From Ophiobolus disseminans (Eukaryota > Ascomycota > Dothideomycetes > Pleosporales > Phaeosphaeriaceae), in NCBI GenBank assembly GCA_010093685.1, contig MU006231.1:1040428-1104427 (forward strand): a DNA stretch of 64,000 bases, given 5' to 3'. The notes beneath the pieces were generated by a model. That model saw nothing but the letters and a program-made list of their open reading frames with translations, searched no databases and had not been told where the DNA came from. This document shows, piece after piece, positions 22,838 to 33,800 of this stretch; within the stretch, counting starts at the first letter, position 1; each line of letters begins with the position of its first letter. The position numbers and the translations under genes were made by a program.

Positions 22838-23116
22838 ACACGTGACTATTTCTCCTGCGGTAGGACAGGAGGAGAATTCAAAGAGTGACTGAATGCAATA
22901 TATACAGATGAGGTTACGTCAACGCAAATGACTCTTGCGCCTCTGACTGGCATGCGGAGCGCCAAGAGTTCGCGGGAGGACCATCGCCGGGCTCCACCAA
23001 AAAAGTTCGAGATGCTACGCGCTCCCCACGACACAACACGCCCACCACACAGCACACTTTTTGACGCTTAGTCACTACACATAAAAGATCGCATCCCCAT
23101 TGGTAGTCTTTCTGTC
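22838..23116. promoter_or_regulatory. divergent promoter of GRS1 and RPF1
   Basis: Only 279 bp separate two divergent translation-related genes. It contains TTACGTCA (ATF/CREB-like, near 22913), a TGACTCT near 22930 that is one base from a CPC1/GCN4 site, and an inverted CCAAT box close to the RPF1 start. Sites are seen; their use is inferred. Confidence 0.5.
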
Positions 23117-24579
23117 ATGGCCTTTTCGAGCGCACCCACGGGCTTCAAGCCGAAAAACCGCCTCCGTCGGCAAGCCGCATACCTGAACATAAAAAAGAAC
23201 CGCGAGGCCGAGAAACGCGACCTCAGGCACAGCCGAAAACGAGCCGAGGAGAAAGACCCGTCCCTACGAGAAGCGCGACATGCAGCCAACGTGCCCGTTA
23301 CCATCGACAGCAAGCGAGTATGGGACGACGATGCAGTGGGCGACGAGGAAGACGCACTTGGTTGGGCAGTCGACGTGGAGCGGCTCGCAAAGAGGAGAAA
23401 GCTGGAGCAAGAGCAGGCAGAGGCAGACGGGACCGAGGAAGGTGTCTTGGCAAAGTTGAAGAAGCTAGAGCAAGAGGAAGCAGACGATGACAATGATGAC
23501 GAGGAGAAAGACGACGAGGCAGACAGTATGCTGGACACGGACTCAGAGTTGGAGGACTCGGCATCGGAATCAGACTCAGACGACGCGGCATCAAGGAAAC
23601 GCCGCGCTCCAAGTCCCTCGGCCTCGGTCGCTACGACTTCAGCCACCAACTTGGAGCTCTCCCCAGAGTTCCTAAAAACTCGCTTCCCACAGCTCTTCTC
23701 CCCTATTCCGGAGCCCAAGATCCTCATTACGACTTCGTTGAACTCAACACTCCACGCACATGCTAACACGCTCACCTCGTTGTTCCCTAACAGCACCTAC
23801 ATTCGAAGAAGTGCAAACTTCAAAGCCCACAAAGTAAGCTGTAATCTGACCCATCCTTTACCTGCGGCTAACATACATCAGTACTCTGTTTGTGAGATAG
23901 CAAGCTATGCCGCAAACAGAGAATACACCGCTCTTGTCGTTCTAATGCAAGCCGAGCACGAGAAGAAACCAGACGGTCTTGACGTGATACATTTGCCAAA
24001 TGGACCACATTTCCACTTCTCTGTCACAAACTGGATCGGTAAGGAATCCCACAAACAACTTAAACACGAGAACAAATCACTAACTCAACCGTCCCCAGAC
24101 GGGAAGAAACTCCCCCGCCACGCCACTGATACCGGTATGCCTAAACCCCCCACTCCTCCCCATACCCACATACCCACATACCCGCATACTAACTCCTACG
24201 AGGTCACGCGCCCGAATTGGTCCTAAACGGATTTAAGACGCCCCTCGGTATCCTTACAGCGCACCTCTTCAAGAACCTCTATCCACCTCCCCAACTGGAA
24301 GGTCGCCAGGTCGTCGCAATGCACAATCAACGCGATTACATCTTCGTGCGCCGCCACAGATACGTCTTCCGTGACAAGCGCGAGACTGAGAAGCCCGTAC
24401 TAGGGAATGATGGCAAACCGATCAAAGGTGTAGAGGACATCAAAACGGGTCTACAGGAAATCGGCCCAAGGTTTACGCTCAAACTGAGGAGGGTGGATAG
24501 GGGCATACAGTTCAAGAGTGGGCAGGAGTGGCAGTGGAAGGGCAGGATGGAGAAGAAGAGGACGAGGTTCAATATGTAG
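23117..24579 (+). CDS. RPF1: ribosome production factor 1, Brix domain
   Basis: Exons 23117-23833, 23882-24038, 24099-24134 and 24203-24579 with introns of 48, 60 and 68 nt give 428 aa. An N-terminal basic region (KPKNRLRRQ) and a long Glu/Asp/Lys coiled segment precede the Brix domain (KILITTSLNSTLHAHANTL, DVIHLPNGPHFHFSVTN, HAPELVLNGF, NQRDYIFVRRHRY). The C terminus is basic (MEKKRTRFNM). Rpf1 acts in the nucleolus in assembly of pre-60S ribosomes. The third exon is only 36 nt, and its use restores the expected WI-DGKKLP-T-GHAPEL order. Confidence 0.9.
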
Positions 24580-24769
24580 ATGGGTGTTGCATGTTACGAA
24601 GAACTCATGTGTACTTGGAAGGTGCTATTCCAGCCCGTCACGCCCTTGCATGGCTACTTACTGTATGCATTGCTATCAAACGCAAGTCTAGCCAAATGCT
24701 AAACTGCAGCTCGTCAGTAGACACAGCGCAAACAATACCCCACCCACCCTTCCTCTCTCATCTCGCACC

Positions 24770-27700
24770 TCAAATAAAATGCCACTCCTTCCTTCCCCAT
24801 CCTGCTCCATCACCCGCATCCCTCTCCACGCCCCTCGCCTCACCCCTGTGTCTAAGCCTACGATCCCGCCTCTCGTCCTCTCTATTATGGCTAATCACAA
24901 CCCTCATATACCGCACTCCCTCTCGATCACGGTCCCTCGCAGCCCCTGCGCGCTTGATTCTATGCGAATCCCAGCACTCGGCATCAGCCTCGTCGATCGG
25001 CGGAGTGTCCAAGTCCTCGAAAGGGTTGTTACATGCCTCGGTGCGCTTCTTGAGCTGGTTGGGTTGGACGTTGCGTGCGCTGAATCGTGCGTTGTGCTTG
25101 CTCTCCCAGACAAGTTTTGTGCAGCACGACGTGTCTAGTTTAGATACTTCCTCCCGCAAGTCTTGCGCCGGAGCACTCAGTGCAGCAGGCCTCGCTTCAT
25201 CACGTGTGAGGACTGATTTCTTCATAGCGGCAGAGCTGTTTCGAGCCGTTTCGTTGGCTTGGCGTACGAGTTTGTTTTCTTGTTCCTGCTGGATCGCTAT
25301 TTGGAGCTCAGTTAGACTCTCCCCTACGAGCTTCTTGGCCTCGCTCTTTCGGGGCGTCTCTTCACCTGTGAGATTTCCTTCTTTGTGTTGTTGAAGCGTT
25401 GCCTGGATCCCCACTGGAATCTCTTCTTCGTGCTCGTTCTCCTTCGCTCTTGCTGCTATGGTTTCTTCGCGCTTTTTCTGGTTTCTCTCTACCACGACCA
25501 TCTCTTTGGCGTATACAGCTTTCCCTTTCATCACTTCGGGCTTCGCTGCTATTTCCACTTGCGCATCCTTCAGAAAGTTCTCCGTGGCTGGTGCGTGGTG
25601 CGCACATGGCTCATGTTGATCTTGCTTGACCTTGGTGCTGACGACGGTTGGAGCGCAACCTAAACTCTGTCTAATGGCTGTGTGCCGTACAGAGTTCTCG
25701 TGAGCGCGTCTGTGCTCGAGCACCTCTGGCGCAACAATGCTGACCGCAAGTTCGTCGGGTACACGTTGCCATATGTCTTGAACTGTAGAGACATGAGTGG
25801 CGAGAAGACTAGCTTGAGCTGGTGCGGGCCATTGTGTGAGTAAGTCACGGTAGTTGACGTTGCAGGTCTCGCCTTCTGATGTCTGGTGAGTTGAGCAAGT
25901 CGCGGTATCGACTATTGAGCTTGAGTCTGCGCTCTGAGGCCACCTTGGACCGATTTTCCATGCGATGAAGCTCCGTGTGGACGATGTTATAAGGTAGTCA
26001 CACGTCCCAACGAGAGCCTTTTCCGGACCAGACGTGCTGACAAATTTCACGTCTTCTTGGCTAGTCACTTGAGTTGGGTATTCCCAAGGAGGCCAGCTCG
26101 GATCATACTGCGATGCGTTCCCACTCTGGAGATTCGAAGTGCCAGGGCGATCCTAGCTCCCTGATATTACAGCGTCCGGTTCGGACGACTTGACGAGGTC
26201 TCGCAGCGTATTCCTTTCAGATGGGTCCGGAGACGTCACAAGAAGTACTGAATCACGCCTAGCAGTCCTGGCTGTTTTAATAGGCTCATTCGAATTCCTT
26301 TCCCGTGCAATCCCCCTCTTTCGGTTCGATGCGCGGCCACCTCCACGCATCTTGCCAAACTTTGCAGTCGAACCAAGAGGCGGAAAGTCCGAGTCCTTGA
26401 AGAGGGGCGAGGGCGGAGAAGTGCCACGTAAAGCACCAATACCACCAGTTGTGGGAGTCAGTGGTGGGACTTCCAAGCCTTCAGGACTTGCCTCAGGTGG
26501 CAGCGGAGAAGGCTGGGTATGTGGGTCTTGAGCGACCGGAGTAGGTGACGCAGATGGGGTTTTAGCACGTGGGTTATCGATCGACGGTACTCGCCGTATT
26601 GGACATGCTTCGGGCCTCGAGCCATACCCTGGTCGGGGTGCCAGAGGCGGGAAGTCGGAGTCCTCGAACAAAGGAAGACGGGTGTCTACAGTGCCGCCAA
26701 CGCTCCCTGTGTCTGGAGGCATGGGTAGCGTCATGAAAACCTCCTGAGAGGAAGTGCTGTTTGGTTCGCTGCCTTCATGAAGTGCCACATTCCTCGTAAA
26801 TGAGGACATGTCAGATTGCTTCGAATGCGGTCGTGACGGTGAAGCGGGAAACTCTACCCCTTCAGGGTCGAGCGCTCTTCCGCCGATATGAGGTTGCCGA
26901 TAAGATGACTGAACATCTGGACGGCGCTGGGACTGCTCCCTTTGAAGGAACCCGGCAAGGGTTTCCTCGTGTAACGAACGAAGTTGTTGGGTTGGCCAGG
27001 AAGGTGCCTCAGCATCTGAGGGCCGCTGAGATTCCGCTCCTGGAAGGAGCTCGGCGAGTGTTCGCTCCGGTAGCGAAGTATGTCGTGGAAGCAATGGCTG
27101 TCCGTTAACTCGAGCAACAAACTCAGAAAGTGTTCCTTCTGGTGGCGAGGGCGCATGTGTAGATTCGCCGACCTCCGCTATTAATATGTCTACTACAATC
27201 GCAACTTCAGGAAACGCCTCCCGAAGATTGGACAACAGCGACGGATCCCTTCTCACAGCCGAACGAAGATTTTCAACCACAAGACCAATGGACGGGAGAT
27301 CTCCGTGACGCTGTCGCTCACGATACGGCGGGGGGCGAGATCCAGTATCTGAGGGAGGGGGGTTCCAAACCTCCACATCGGGCAATGGAAACATATTTCG
27401 GAACTCGCCAGGAGGCGGCGGTGGATTTAAAAGGAGGTGATTGATATAACGCTGATTATGTTGACGTGTTGTATCCCTTTCGGAAGCACCATGCGACTCA
27501 TTCCCCAATCGTTGCAGCTCTCGTTCATGCCGTTGATTGACGCGGTGCGCTTGTGCTGCTCGTTGTTGACGCGCTGCTGCTACTAGCAGCTCATACCCTG
27601 GTGGCGCACCATTCTCAAGACTATGTCGAAGAGCGTACTGCAGCTCATACTCCGTGAGCGTACGAGGAGAATGGGACCCATGTATTGAAGGAGGCATATT

Positions 27701-28189
27701 TAATGTACGATGTGATTGCAGATTGTCGAGCTCAAGTTCCGGAGGGGGGGGAGACTGGCTATGGAGACCAGACGGCACGGCTGATAACGACGATACTCCC
27801 GAATCACTCCTTTCGTGGTGATGGAAAGGCTGCAGGGTCGAGCGGAAGCCCTCACTCCGCTGAGGCAGGGTTGGAAGCTGACTGTTATGTGGGTTCTCTC
27901 GCAGATATGGCTGAGGGTATTGTGAAGATGTATGGACCATTCTCGAGGACCTAACTCGAGTTTCAGGGTGTGCATGCCAACCCCCCATCGGAGAGGAGAG
28001 TGGTTGAGCTTCGCTGTGTCTTACAGGCCGAATATCTAGGTCCCGCCTATTAGCCCACAAAATAGGGTGGGCCCAGGAGGGTCGTTCGTCCTCGCGCTCC
28101 AGTTCATCACCCAATCGTGCTGGCCAGATCTCTAGAGGAGGCATAGACGTCGGAAAGCGGATTGCATGGGGAAGTCCACCAGTGAGCAT
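24770..28189 (-). CDS. large disordered protein with DSDFPPL repeats, function unknown
   Basis: One minus-strand frame is open from 28189 to 24770 except for a TAG at 26155-26153. A 45-nt GT-AG intron (26170-26126, GTAATA donor, CTCCAG acceptor) would remove that stop in frame and give 1,124 aa; this is the model chosen. Alternatives are two separate genes or stop read-through. The N-terminal two thirds are Pro/Ser/Arg-rich with internal repeats: LFEDSDFPPL and LFKDSDFPPL, and three TLxEx/F-type units between about 27000 and 27140. The C-terminal third has Glu/Lys/Arg-rich coiled-coil stretches. No catalytic domain is seen. The start is uncertain: the frame also continues leftwards to an ATG at 28606 through another TAG at 28372-28370. 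Confidence 0.5.
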
Positions 28190-28642
28190 TGACCAGAAAT
28201 CTCCGGTCGGTTGAGACTTCAAAGGAATATCTGAGGATGGCTGGTAGGTAGAGACCGCTTTCGATACTTTAGGCGGTACAAAGAAGTTGTCATTGAGTAA
28301 TGGCTGTGTCTGCTGCGATAATGATGGTAAAGATGTTAAAGAACCGGTCCGCCCGTCACGCCTGTTCTCCTAGCGAGGCGATGGCTCGCGAGTCGAGACA
28401 GCCTCCGTCGTCAGTGGGTTAGAAATAAGTGGCAAAGGCTCGCGAGTCCATCCAGCCTCCATTAATGTGCTAGGAATGAGTGAGTTTTTATGAGCATTGC
28501 ATGGTGTAGCGAGACGCAGATTCTCAATGGAGACGCTTCGAAATTCGTGCTGCCCCGCCGATGGCGGCAAATAGCATTGCTGGGTATCTTGTACATAACC
28601 TATCATACAATATATTTAGTATAAGAGTCAAAAGAAACGCTT
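28190..28642. other. leader or ancestral 5' coding of the disordered-protein gene
   Basis: Same minus-strand frame as the downstream gene, from ATG 28606, interrupted by TAG at 28372-28370. It contains a 24-bp direct repeat (28383-28406 and 28437-28460, GGCTCGCGAGTC core) with a 54-bp period, equal to an 18-residue repeat (EAxxTREP) if translated. Only 36 bp separate ATG 28606 from the stop of CAF1, short for a promoter, so the segment is more likely leader. Confidence 0.4.
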
Positions 28643-30160
28643 CTACTTGCCACCGTAGCCACCAAACGCACCAGTTGTTCCAGGAGTCATCATGCCTCCG
28701 TGGGGACCTGGTGTCGCTGCGAGGTTGGCAGGGTGGCTGGTTGGTGTGCTTGGTCCATCTCCGCCATGCCGCGCGTTGCCTGGATGGAACATCATGCCGC
28801 CATTAAGGCCCTGAAAGCCACCGAGGTTCTGCGCGCCTGCCAAGACGGCAGCTTGTGCCGTCGCACTCGCGGGCGGTCCTACCCCAGTCAGTCCCCACAT
28901 CTGTCCGTTCATCTCGTCGGGTATAGAGCCGTCGAAGATCTTCTCCCGCATTTTCCAGAAGACTGTGCCGGTGAGCCAGGCATCAGACCCAGCGGTATGG
29001 GAGTTGCCGGTGCGTTGACAGCCTAGCTCATCTGCAAGATCTTGAAGGCCAGACTTAGTACCTAGATTGTTGAGGATATTGGTAGCCGTCGACCCGATGA
29101 CACCGCGCCGCACAAGATTGTTTGCATGCCGCCATAGGTACTTGACGTCTAGTAAGCGTGGGAAGAAGATCTCGACAAGATTGCGGTAGGCATCCTCGTC
29201 TTCGGGTAGTGGCTTCGCGCTGAGCATCTTGACCAGGTAGGCGAAGTCATAGCCCGAGTGGAAGGATATCCAGTTGACATCATGGGTGAGGGTCATGCCA
29301 GACGTGATGAGGAGCGAGCCAAACTCTTGGGGATTGATGCCTTGGGTCTTGTGCTTCTCGAAGTCGGCTCCAGACTTCTTAAGCATGGAAATGGACTCCT
29401 CGTTATACATGTCCTCGTCCAGGTCGAATTGGAAGTTGAACGTCCATGTGCAGGGACACACGACAACATTGCTGGAATACCGTTGTAGTGTTTGCGGTTT
29501 GTAGACGAGTTGTGAGGCATCGAGTTGTGTGGGCGGGACCTCTCCCTGTACGGAGAATAGTGTGACGCCGAGCTGGATGATCTTGAGGAGATCGACGTTG
29601 CAGCGGACTGTTTGGTAGTGATATGAGGCTTTCGAGTTGAAGTCGCCGATGGGGCGGGCGACAACGCCGGGGAATTCGGTGTCCATGCTGATGTAGGGAT
29701 ACTGGTCGATGAGCGAGCGTAAGAGCTCCATCTCTTGACTAAGGTTGGAGCGCCAGACGTCGCGTATCCGCTGGCCTGCCATGGTTTTGGCGCCGTCCTG
29801 GCCGCGAACGGCATTCTCCTGCAGCTGTGCACCGTGAGCAAAGCGCATGCGCGCCTCCTGGCCGTCCAGTCCCGTGCCTCCACCTGCTCCGCCCATGCCG
29901 GCAGCTGCGCCCAAGCCACCGCCCAGACCGCCGCCTATGCCGCCTGTACTTGACTGGAAGCCGCTCTGGTTGTGGTTGAAGAGGCCGAGGTTGTGCGCCT
30001 GGTTGCCGCCGCCGAAGCCAGGGTGCTGCATGTTCTGCTGTGGTTGCTGGTGTGGCTGTGGCTGCTGCTGCATCTGTGCTTGTGGGTGGACGGGCTGGTT
30101 GAGGTGGGCGAAGGGGTTGGAGAGGTTATGGCCTGGGAAACGGGCGTGTTGGGGTGGCAT
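28643..30160 (-). CDS. CAF1: CCR4-NOT deadenylase subunit CAF1/POP2
   Basis: Intronless, 505 aa. A Gln/Pro/Gly-rich N-terminal 130 residues precede the DEDD-type RNase D fold: Asp160 and Glu162 in YISMDTEFPGVV, Asp305 in WISFHSGYDFAYL, and His388 and Asp393 in NSHTAGSDAWLTG. The catalytic set is complete, unlike budding yeast Pop2, which has substitutions. It shortens mRNA poly(A) tails in the cytoplasm as part of CCR4-NOT. A Gly/Pro/Met-rich tail of about 90 residues ends the protein. Low-complexity tails of this kind are common in filamentous fungi. Confidence 0.94.
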   Translation of the reverse strand: MPPQHARFPGHNLSNPFAHLNQPVHPQAQMQQQPQPHQQPQQNMQHPGFGGGNQAHNLGLFNHNQSGFQSSTGGIGGGLGGGLGAAAGMGGAGGGTGLDGQEARMRFAHGAQLQENAVRGQDGAKTMAGQRIRDVWRSNLSQEMELLRSLIDQYPYISMDTEFPGVVARPIGDFNSKASYHYQTVRCNVDLLKIIQLGVTLFSVQGEVPPTQLDASQLVYKPQTLQRYSSNVVVCPCTWTFNFQFDLDEDMYNEESISMLKKSGADFEKHKTQGINPQEFGSLLITSGMTLTHDVNWISFHSGYDFAYLVKMLSAKPLPEDEDAYRNLVEIFFPRLLDVKYLWRHANNLVRRGVIGSTATNILNNLGTKSGLQDLADELGCQRTGNSHTAGSDAWLTGTVFWKMREKIFDGSIPDEMNGQMWGLTGVGPPASATAQAAVLAGAQNLGGFQGLNGGMMFHPGNARHGGDGPSTPTSHPANLAATPGPHGGMMTPGTTGAFGGYGGK

Positions 30161-30552
30161 CGCGGGGACGAGTGATTGAGCCCCAGATGGACCACTTGAA
30201 GCTACGAGTTAATCTGAAGCTGAAATGGTGAGCTGGCTAGACTCGGCGAGAAGAGAATAATGGTACGAGTGACGAATTCGGTAGCGAGGAGGAGGGTGGT
30301 GGTGAAGAGGGTGGGGTGTGTTTGTCGAGTGACCAGTCGGTCGCGTTGGTTGCGCGGAGGGAGGTGCAGTGCGGCCCGAGCTCTTGCCAAGGTATCGCGG
30401 ATGCGACTGACGAGCATGAGGTATCCAGTACAGCTTCCGAACACGCCGCTTTGCTGTAGCTGCACGAGAGGCTCCCATAGTAAGTCCGACACCCAATTGC
30501 AATCGGCAGTCCCTGTTCTCTACATAGTAGCTGACTCAGCAGATACGTCACA
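30161..30552. promoter_or_regulatory. divergent promoter of CAF1 and NDUFB3
   Basis: A 392-bp interval between divergent starts. It contains a CCAAT box (near 30493) and a TGACTCA heptamer (30532-30538) only 15 bp before the NDUFB3 ATG, probably within its leader. Sites are observed; function is not tested. Confidence 0.45.
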
Positions 30553-30859
30553 ATGGCACCACGCCCCTCCATCACCGGCTTTGACCCCAAGAAGCTCGCT
30601 GCGGCCTCCGCGAATGGCACCAAGGGCGACCCATGGGCGCGATAGTACGCTTCACCTTCACTCCACCACCCCTCCTGCGACATACTCATATACTTGCAGC
30701 GAGCAATGGCGGTACACGGGTCCCTTCACACGCTTCAACCGCTTCAAGGGCTCCTTCCCCGGCCTCGGCATCGCGACTGTCGCATTCGGAATCTACCTCG
30801 CCGCTGAGCAGGCTGGATTCCTGAAGGACGAGGGCGGGCACCACACCGAGGCGACATAG
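30553..30859 (+). CDS. complex I accessory subunit NDUFB3/B12-like
   Basis: Exons 30553-30644 and 30700-30859 with a 55-nt intron give 83 aa. The start MAPRPSITGFDPKKLAAA is followed by GDPWARYEQWRYTGPFTRF and RFKGSFPGLGIATVAFGIYL, the conserved B12 block with its single membrane helix. It is a membrane-arm subunit of mitochondrial NADH:ubiquinone oxidoreductase; these small subunits lack cleavable presequences. Without splicing the first exon ends at TAG directly after WAR, so the intron is needed. Confidence 0.9.
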
Positions 30860-33800
30860 ACGAATACAGATGGAGAAGAAGAGGAGGCATGCAACCACAG
30901 GCGTAACGGCGGGTTCTTTTTTTGACACCGGGAAATGTATATATGGAATACCGCCCAGTGCAAGAGAAATGACAAATTCACATATCCAAGTCCTACCTTC
31001 ACCTAGTCAGATGTTATGCCGGGCAGATACACACCAGCCGTCGTCGATGAGCAGCAATGGGCGCACCTACGCAGCACGAGTACAGTGTAGAAAGCGACAA
31101 ACTCCCGACTACCAAAACACACCTTCCCCACCTCTACGCCTACCCAGCAGCTCATCTACGCGCGTAGACAGATCCGCGTAGACGCCCAACTTGTCTGTCT
31201 CACTTTAGGTTACACAACCGCTGCATGCTCTGACCGCCTAAACGAGGCTGACACCCAATGGCAAGGCAGACATTCCCAAATATGCGGTGAGTAGCATCGC
31301 CGGGTACCAAACGTACCATCCAACTGGAATGACGTGGAATACTGGGTGCTGGGGGGTGGATGGCATGTGCTAGGTCATGTTGGTGACCGAATAGATAGTG
31401 TAGGAAGGTTCCAGAACAGTCATGGCCTTGTACATGTCTAGATCTATGGAATCTTCGTACTGTAGGGTTGGTGCTGGGAAATGATAATGTCAAGACGGTG
31501 TATAATGCAAGATCCTTACCTTGAAATCCAGGTACCAGTCAAACGAACATGTTGGTTCGGATATCTTCGCATCTGCACAACGAACCCGGACATCGGAACC
31601 TACATTCCACGAGCACTCATATGTAGCTTACTTCATCATCTGCTAACACTCGGTTCCGCCGAAACCACATCCAAACTAGACCTGCGTAAGATGACTGCTC
31701 ATCGAGTATACTCCGCCCATCACACAGGGTCGCTTACCTCCTACTCTACCGCGCGCTCACATGTCTCACAATCAATCAATGACATGCAGAACACCAAGCG
31801 AAGCAACGAACCTGGAGCGCGATGTCGCATCTAGATGCCATACTCATGTGATCGGAGATATACCTCTCGCACCGACATACCCGTTGTGACAACACGAGTT
31901 CAACAATCCAAGTGTCACCACGGCTCACTCGCAGTGACATACGTGTGTAATCTGCGAACCGCGTACCCGTTCGCAACTAACGTCCCGCCATCCCGTTCCG
32001 TGGCTTCTCGAACAGAGATTCTGACATCGCTCTTCAAGAACAAGAAAATAAAAACATGCTACAACACGATTCCACACAAACCTCCCCGTCTCGGCATCCA
32101 GGCATCCATACTCCATACATCATCTCGCCCATCCAACGCATAAAACCCCCAAGCACTTCATCCATTCCCTCCTCACTCGCTTCCCCCATCCCGACATATA
32201 CTTGCATGTGAATCCCGCCAACCCCAGTTCCCCAGCAGCAATTCTTCCGTCCCACCTTCCCATCGCATCCCAGCGCCCTTTCGCGCGAGTCATTCACGCG
32301 TCTGAAACGCGTCTACGATCAACACACGCACGGCTCATAGCGCCATTGGTGGCTGTTTATCCAACCGTCCAGAGAAGGATGCGCATCCCTGGTATGCGGG
32401 CCGTGGAGCCTCTCCCGTTGGGGTTGAGAAGTATGGGCATGGGAGGCGAGCAGCTTCCTGTTCTGAGAGAGGGGCCGGTGGTGATGGCGAGATGGGATGG
32501 GTGGGGTTGGGGGCGATGTTTGATTTAGGGATGGCGAGTGTATGGGTGGGTATATCGCTGGGACTATTACAACGGAAAGGGTTGTGAGCTGATTGATGTA
32601 CGCTTGGAGCACCTAGGTATGAACATGATAGGTATATTGTATGGTCATTGATTATGTTACGGCTGTACTGTCCATATCGTGGTCTGGTTCATGCGGAGTG
32701 AGTCCATGGTCGTGAATGCGTCTGGTTCCCTATTGAGGAGCGGAAGAATTTGAAAGTATCCCGATGTCAGGGAGTGGTATGAAAGAAGTGATCTCAAGAC
32801 TGCAGAAAATTTGTCTAACTTGAAGCCCGAGGTTGGAGTATGATCTATCATGAATAATGTTTTGCTTACGGATCTGGTTTGTTTACCTGTGTAGGAGGTG
32901 GTTTCGACATTCCAACTTGACATCGTTCGGACCATACAACACAAAGAACGCATTCAGCGAAGTTGGAATATTGGGGTAAACAAAGTGGCCTCTCAACCTA
33001 TCTTCGATAGAGACAATTTATCAACGAGCTCGGAGTCGTCCGTGGAGTATTGAATATTCAAGTTCGAGGTGGCCGAGGTATCGGCAGTGCGCATATCCAA
33101 AGATAGACTGTACACACAAGGCTATGTGACGTCAGGCTCCATCCCACAAAGCGAAACCGTGCGTGGATATAAACAATAGCGGCGTTTATAGGTTCAAACA
33201 TCTCGCGGAGCATGCTCCAGCAGCATGATGAAGCATTAGCTTGAGGTCCAGCCACTGTTGAGTCCTGTCGTAGTCTCCACCCTTACCGGCACCGTTTGCT
33301 GATCTTTCAAAGCCGGCTCTTCGCTAGGCTGCGGGACACACAACCGCGTCGAACCACAGGAATCCGCGTTGTCTAGTGGTTTGCCAACGAACTGGGTCTG
33401 GGTATCGTTCCTGGCGCCAACTCTGCACATTACTACGAGGATCTTGATAGATCTACACGCGTATCGTAAAAATGGCAGACACGTCTCATCAATGGCAACG
33501 GTAGCTGCATGTGCGACGTGTTACACCACTGAGAATCTGCGGATGCTATGCCTGTCGATTGCCAAGGCGGAGGGGAAAGCGAATGCGCGAACGCCAAAAT
33601 ACACTTCCGATGAGGCGAACGCCTGTTCTGATGAGGCTCTTAGTCGAAACCCTCGCTCCACGCAGCTTACATAGCTCCGTTAACGCACGATCCAAGAACG
33701 AGAGCTGTGTCCGAGACGGCTCACACCATGGAACCTGGGAAATGGACCGAGATACAATGCGGATTGATGGAATGCACTTGTTGTATTCTCTATGGGGAGA

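Noticed and set aside
23068..23796. 242-codon minus-strand Ser-rich frame
   Set aside because: Antisense shadow of the acidic region of RPF1.
30532..30538. TGACTCA before NDUFB3 as a general-control site
   Set aside because: Only 15 bp from the start codon, so probably within the transcript; listed only as an observed motif.
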